DNA from: Rhodoblastus sp963828185
Lineage (GTDB): Bacteria; Pseudomonadota; Alphaproteobacteria; Rhizobiales; Beijerinckiaceae
Direction of reading: 5' to 3'
Length of the DNA stretch: 64,000 nucleotides
NCBI GenBank assembly: GCA_963828185.1
Contig: CAWHDV010000007.1
Span: 62,001 to 126,000 of the forward strand
Part shown: piece after piece, positions 60,546 to 64,000 of the stretch
How the letters are laid out: every line of letters starts with the position of its first letter
Numbering within the stretch: the stretch's first letter is position 1
Made by a program: the position numbers and the translations under genes
The notes under the pieces: generated by a model
Seen by the model: the letters and a program-made list of their open reading frames with translations, nothing else
Told to the model about the DNA's origin: nothing
The model's database searches: none

Positions 60546-62342
60546 TCATTGCTCCGACTTCTGAACGGTCCCCCGCCGCATCATCCTGTCGATGGCCTGC
60601 GTCAGGTCTGCGGCGGAAAAAACCGGCAGCGAGCAGGTGTGGTTGGCGCAGGCGAAGGCCGCCGCGCGATCCATTTCCGGATAGGTCACGTCCGGGTTCG
60701 CCAGCGGGCCCTCGCGCGTGTCCCACCAATCCAGCCGCTTGTAGATCGCCGGAAAGGCGCGGGCGGCCAGGTCGAGCTTTTGCGCAGCGGGGTCGTCCTT
60801 GTGGCCAACGATGGTGATATGGGTCGGCTCGGAGCCAATCTCCACGTCGGCGAGCAGCACGCCGGGAAGCGGATATTGCGCGCCAGCCGCGAAACCGACG
60901 GCGGCGCGCATGGCATGGGCGGCGAGAGCGGCGAAAGCCTGGTCGCCCGAATAGCGGAAAAGCAGGTTCATGAAGCGGGCGACGCTGGTCTGGTCGTCGA
61001 GCTGCAAGGCCGAGCGCCGGAACACGCCGACGCCGGCCGCAGGCGTCGCCGTCTCGCGAAAGCCGCCGGACGCGTCCTTGAAGGTCGCGCCGATGAAGCG
61101 CCCGGCGCCGCGAGCGTCTTTCAGCCAGGCGCGGTCGCCGGTCGAGGCGTAGAGAGAGATGAACGCCTGCCCCATCGCCAAGGTGTCACCGAGGAAAGGT
61201 CCGCCGCGATCCTTTTCGTCATGCCTGAAGCCGCCGCCGGGGAGCGCGCGATTGGCAAGGACCCAGCGCGCGGCCCGTTCCGCCGCCTCCAGCGCGCCAC
61301 TGTCGCCCGTGGCGTCGGAAGCAGCTGCAAGCCCGCTGATCGCCCAACCATTCTCGCGCGCATAAAGGTGCTTGTCGATGCGGGGCAGGCCGAGCTTGCG
61401 CCGCGCGGAATCGTCGAGGGCGTAATAATGTTCGCCGTCGATCCTGGCGTTGAGGTCCGCGTCCTGGCTCACGTAAAAGCCGCCCTCTGGCGCGAGCAGG
61501 AAATGCGTCATGTAGCCGTCGATCTCTTTCGCCGCCTGAAGGTAGCGGGGATCGCGCCAAAGCGCGTAGGCTTGCGCATATTGCCGCAGATATTGCGCCT
61601 GCACCGAGATGATCTTCTCGTAATGCGGCGACGCCCAGTCGGGCGTGGCGGAATATTGGTCGACGCCGCCCCACACGGGATCGATCAGCGCCAAGGCGGC
61701 GTCGAGCGTCTTGCGCGCCTGCGACTGCGCCTGCGCGTCGCCATTCTCGGCAAGTTCGATGTCGAGATCCATGGCGTCGGGGACGATGAAATGCTGGCCG
61801 TCGCCCCAGCCGCCGTGTTCGGAATCATAGGATTCGTTGAAACTTTTCAACAAGGCCGTGTGCAAAAATTTCGACAGGAAGGCGCTTTGGGCTGGCGCCG
61901 GCGCGGCCTCGTCGACGACCGAGGGGCCGGGCGTCGGGTCGGCGATCACCGCCTTCAACAGCGCCGCCATGCGGTCGGGCTCGATATAGCCGCGCCGCTT
62001 GGCGATCTCGGATCCGTCGGCCGCAAAAATAATCGTCGCCGGCCAGCCCCAGTCGCCGTAGCGGCTTGCGAGGTCGGGGCTCGCGTCCTGGTCCGCCCGC
62101 ACGGCGATGAATTTCTGGCCGATCAGCGTCTCGACCCCGGGATTGGCATAGGTTTTCTCGTCCATGACATGGCACCAATGACACCACACCGCTTCGAGAT
62201 CGAGGATGACGAAGCGATGTTCCGCCTTCGCGCGGGCGAACACGGCGGGGTCCCAGCCCGTCCAGTTGATCGGCGGGTCGGCCAGAGCCGGGCTGGCGGC
62301 GCATAGGGCCGCGAGCAGGGCCGCATGACGGATCTTTTTCAT
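60546..62342 (-). CDS. Exported DUF255 thioredoxin-like / six-hairpin protein (YyaL-like)
   Basis: 598 residues. The signal peptide (IRHAALLAALCAASPALA) is followed by a thioredoxin-like N-terminal domain with LEAVWCHWCHVMDEKTY (Cys-His-Trp-Cys), and then an (alpha/alpha)6-type repeat domain with GWGDGQHFIVPDAMDL, DGYMTHFLLAPEGGFYVSQDAD and WAISGLAAASDATG. YyaL/spermatogenesis-associated 20 relatives are cytoplasmic; here export is predicted, so it may serve periplasmic thiol chemistry along with the CPTC and CcdA proteins. The ATG at 62342 follows GGGAGGAAAG. Confidence 0.88.
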   Translation of the reverse strand: MKKIRHAALLAALCAASPALADPPINWTGWDPAVFARAKAEHRFVILDLEAVWCHWCHVMDEKTYANPGVETLIGQKFIAVRADQDASPDLASRYGDWGWPATIIFAADGSEIAKRRGYIEPDRMAALLKAVIADPTPGPSVVDEAAPAPAQSAFLSKFLHTALLKSFNESYDSEHGGWGDGQHFIVPDAMDLDIELAENGDAQAQSQARKTLDAALALIDPVWGGVDQYSATPDWASPHYEKIISVQAQYLRQYAQAYALWRDPRYLQAAKEIDGYMTHFLLAPEGGFYVSQDADLNARIDGEHYYALDDSARRKLGLPRIDKHLYARENGWAISGLAAASDATGDSGALEAAERAARWVLANRALPGGGFRHDEKDRGGPFLGDTLAMGQAFISLYASTGDRAWLKDARGAGRFIGATFKDASGGFRETATPAAGVGVFRRSALQLDDQTSVARFMNLLFRYSGDQAFAALAAHAMRAAVGFAAGAQYPLPGVLLADVEIGSEPTHITIVGHKDDPAAQKLDLAARAFPAIYKRLDWWDTREGPLANPDVTYPEMDRAAAFACANHTCSLPVFSAADLTQAIDRMMRRGTVQKSEQ

Positions 62343-62515
62343 CTTTCCTCCCGGATATGCATCCCCGAGGGGCGAAAAAACGCCCTCTCCCGCCTGTACG
62401 AAATCCTGCAACGAAAGTTTCGCTGAACCTTGGGGGCGCGAAGCGGTTATGCAGAGAGGTCACCAAGCGGCGGCGATCAAGCTAGGCTCATCGTGGTCTC
62501 GGAAAGGCTTTTCGC

Positions 62516-63061
62516 GTGCAGGACACCTTCGCTCCGCTCATTCGCGCTTCCGCGGCGGGAGACCGCCAGGCTTTTCGCGCGCTGTACGAGCAAGCGTCAC
62601 CGAAACTTTTCGGCGTCATCCTCCGTATCATCCGTGACCGGCAGGAAGCCGAGGACGCCTTGCAGGACGTGTTCCTGCGCATCTGGAAGAACGCCGGCCG
62701 TTACGCGCCGGAATTGGGCGAGCCGCTGGCCTGGATGGTTTCGATCGCCCGCAACCGGGCGATCGACTTCACCCGGGTCAAGAAGCCAGTCCGGCGCGAG
62801 CCGGGGGAAGACGGCGTGGACTGGCTGGAAAAGATCGCCGACACCCGCGACGATGTCGGGCGGGCCATGGACGCCTCGACCTTGCGCTTCTGCCTCGAGC
62901 GGATTCGCGAGCCGATCCGCTCCTGTGTCATGCTCGCTTATTGCGAAGGGGTTTCGCGCGAGGAGCTGGCGGACCGCTTCGAGCGGCCCGTCAATACGAT
63001 CAAGACCCTGCTGCATCGCGCCCTCGGGGCGCTGAAGACCTGCCTGGACCAGAATGGATGA
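62516..63061 (+). CDS. ECF-type RNA polymerase sigma factor (SigK/RpoE-like)
   Basis: 181 residues. Sigma region 2 includes AFRALYEQASPKLFGVILRI and DALQDVFLRIWKNAGRY (-10 recognition); region 4 includes YCEGVSREELADRFERPVNTIKTLLHRAL (-35 recognition). The start is a GTG with GGAAAGG upstream. It overlaps the anti-sigma gene by four bases, the usual arrangement for SigK/RskA pairs where a membrane anti-sigma holds the sigma until a signal arrives. The likely signal is redox or envelope stress, judging by neighbours. Confidence 0.94.
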   Translation: MQDTFAPLIRASAAGDRQAFRALYEQASPKLFGVILRIIRDRQEAEDALQDVFLRIWKNAGRYAPELGEPLAWMVSIARNRAIDFTRVKKPVRREPGEDGVDWLEKIADTRDDVGRAMDASTLRFCLERIREPIRSCVMLAYCEGVSREELADRFERPVNTIKTLLHRALGALKTCLDQNG

Positions 63062-63747
63062 ATGACGAACTCGACATGCGCGCTGCAGAATATGTGCTCG
63101 GAACGCTCGACGCCGACGAGCGCAGGGAATTCCAGCGCGAGCTCGACGCCGACCCACAGGCCCGCGCCGCCGTGGCCGCTTGGGAAAAAAGACTCGCGCC
63201 GCTTGCCTCGCTGGCCGCGGAGGCGCCGCCGCCGGCCGGCCTGTGGTCCCGCATCGAAGGCGCCCTGCCTGCCGCCGAAGCGCCGCCGGCGATCGCCGAC
63301 AATGTCGTCGCCTTGCGACGCGCGGCGAAAAACTGGCGGCGCGCGGCGATTTTTTCGGGCGCCCTTGCGGCGGCCTTGGCGATTTTTGTCGTCGACAGGG
63401 AAATGCTCGCGCCGCCTCAGGCGGGCATGTTCTTCGCCGCCGTCAATCGCGGCGGCAATGAACCGGCGCTGATCGTGCGCGTCGACATGGCGACGCGCAC
63501 GGTCTATGTGCGGCCCGTCTCCGCGGAGACGCCGCCGGGCAAGAGCCTGGAGCTGTGGGTGATCCCGCCGGGCGAGAAGCCGAAATCCATGGGGCTCGTC
63601 AGTTCGGCCTCCGAACGCCTGTCGGCGCCGAAGGGGATTCCGATCGAAAAGGCGGTGTTCGCGGTGTCAGTCGAACCGCCCGGCGGCTCGCCGACCGGCG
63701 CCCCGACCGGGCCCGTCGTCTATTCCGGCGCGCTGGTCAAGGAATGA
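63058..63747 (+). CDS. Membrane anti-sigma factor (RskA-like)
   Basis: 229 residues. The cytoplasmic N-terminal sigma-binding helices (MRAAEYVLGTLDADERREF), one membrane helix (RRAAIFSGALAAALAIFVV) and a C-terminal RskA-type outer domain (VRVDMATRTVYVRPVSAETPPGKSLELWVIPPG). It holds the adjacent sigma factor inactive at the membrane. No CHCC zinc motif is seen. It overlaps both the sigma gene and the DoxX-like gene by four bases each. Confidence 0.93.
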   Translation: MNDELDMRAAEYVLGTLDADERREFQRELDADPQARAAVAAWEKRLAPLASLAAEAPPPAGLWSRIEGALPAAEAPPAIADNVVALRRAAKNWRRAAIFSGALAAALAIFVVDREMLAPPQAGMFFAAVNRGGNEPALIVRVDMATRTVYVRPVSAETPPGKSLELWVIPPGEKPKSMGLVSSASERLSAPKGIPIEKAVFAVSVEPPGGSPTGAPTGPVVYSGALVKE

Positions 63748-64000
63748 ACGCCCGATTTTTCCGCATGGCCGGCGTCGGCTTCGTCGCGTTGCTGTTCCTG
63801 ACGAGCGGGACCTGCCATTTCCTGCTCACTCGGTTTTTCGTGGCGATCATGCCGCCCTGGCTGCCATTCCATCGCGCGGCGGTTTACGTCAGCGGCTTTT
63901 TCGAGCTTCTCGGCGCGGCGGGGTTGATGTTTGCGTCAACGCGCCGCGCGGCCGGCGTCGGACTGTTCGCTTTGACAATTCTCGTGACGCCCGCCAATCT
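63744..64000 (+). CDS. DoxX-like membrane protein (3' truncated by window end)
   Basis: The first 85 codons are visible. Helix 1 is VGFVALLFLTSGTCHFLLTRFF, then PPWLPFHRAAVYVSGFFELLGAAGLMF, which resembles DoxX/SURF4-type small quinone-linked membrane proteins (PxxxPxxxAxxxxSGxxEL). The ATG overlaps the anti-sigma stop. Co-transcription with a sigma/anti-sigma pair suggests it is a target or part of the response. Confidence 0.8.
   Translation, partial: MNARFFRMAGVGFVALLFLTSGTCHFLLTRFFVAIMPPWLPFHRAAVYVSGFFELLGAAGLMFASTRRAAGVGLFALTILVTPAN

Noticed and set aside
59715..62306. 863-codon open frame on the plus strand
   Set aside because: Antisense to the gluzincin-like and DUF255 genes, which both have signal peptides, ribosome sites and family motifs.
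1..64000. tRNA, rRNA, transposase, integrase or phage genes
   Set aside because: None recognised on reading; a covariance-model or profile search could still find a small RNA.

Overview
The window is high-GC DNA from an alphaproteobacterium, most likely Hyphomicrobiales (Rhizobiales) of the Beijerinckiaceae/Methylocystaceae type. This rests on gene order and family content: a pckA // chvI-chvG-hprK-EIIA-HPr block, large porins with an N-terminal coiled coil, a CheB-CheR-HWE kinase fusion, rhizobial-style polysaccharide proteins and a rhizobial palindromic intergenic repeat. The genus is an inference. I saw no rRNA, tRNA, CRISPR array, transposase or phage gene.

Layout. 1-4.6 kb: tail of a phosphate acetyltransferase-like gene, then a CheB/CheR/PAS/HWE kinase with a single-domain response regulator. 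4.8-11.5 kb: PEP carboxykinase, a HugZ-like protein, and the ChvI/ChvG two-component pair joined to HPr kinase, PTS EIIA and HPr. This is a regulatory PTS with no sugar permease in view. 11.5-18.6 kb: acyl-CoA synthetase, two tandem ParA-like P-loop proteins (the second with a ruined Walker A), a small glycan-module protein, TerB-like, SDR, class I amidotransferase and a CAP lipoprotein. 18.6-24.5 kb: MscS-type channel and the EF-P modification set (epmB, epmA, divergent efp). 24.5-30 kb: membrane protein, mtaB, dapF, secreted GyrI-like protein, leuB. 30-34 kb: two paralogous porins. 34.5-40.8 kb: RND efflux operon ending in a two-unit Cys-rich protein. 41-48.4 kb: two-component system, SulP transporter, metallo-beta-lactamase-fold hydrolase, glucokinase, pyrophosphatase, GNAT. 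48.5-56.1 kb: a surface-glycan island, AT-richer in its first 3.7 kb, with a TPR methyltransferase, DxD glycosyltransferase, secreted GH5-like hydrolase, sulfotransferase and a large GT2-GT4 protein. 56.3-64 kb: MFS transporter, thioredoxin/CcdA pair, gluzincin-like protein, DUF255 thioredoxin-like protein, and an ECF sigma/anti-sigma/DoxX-like operon.

Two patterns cut across the window. First, three otherwise intact genes (chvG, the RND permease, the GT2-GT4 protein) are broken by four frameshifts. Each is most simply explained by one extra base, which suggests either a systematic sequence error or recent decay. Second, four genes carry in-frame 15-18 bp tandem repeats exactly at their start or at a gene overlap. 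In three of these (glk, dapF and the sensor kinase at 42 kb) the repeat unit contains the ATG, so the start codon itself is multiplied.

Starts were chosen from ribosome binding sites, overlaps and known N-termini, and are often well inside the longest possible reading frame. Family assignments come from motif recognition, not from searches.
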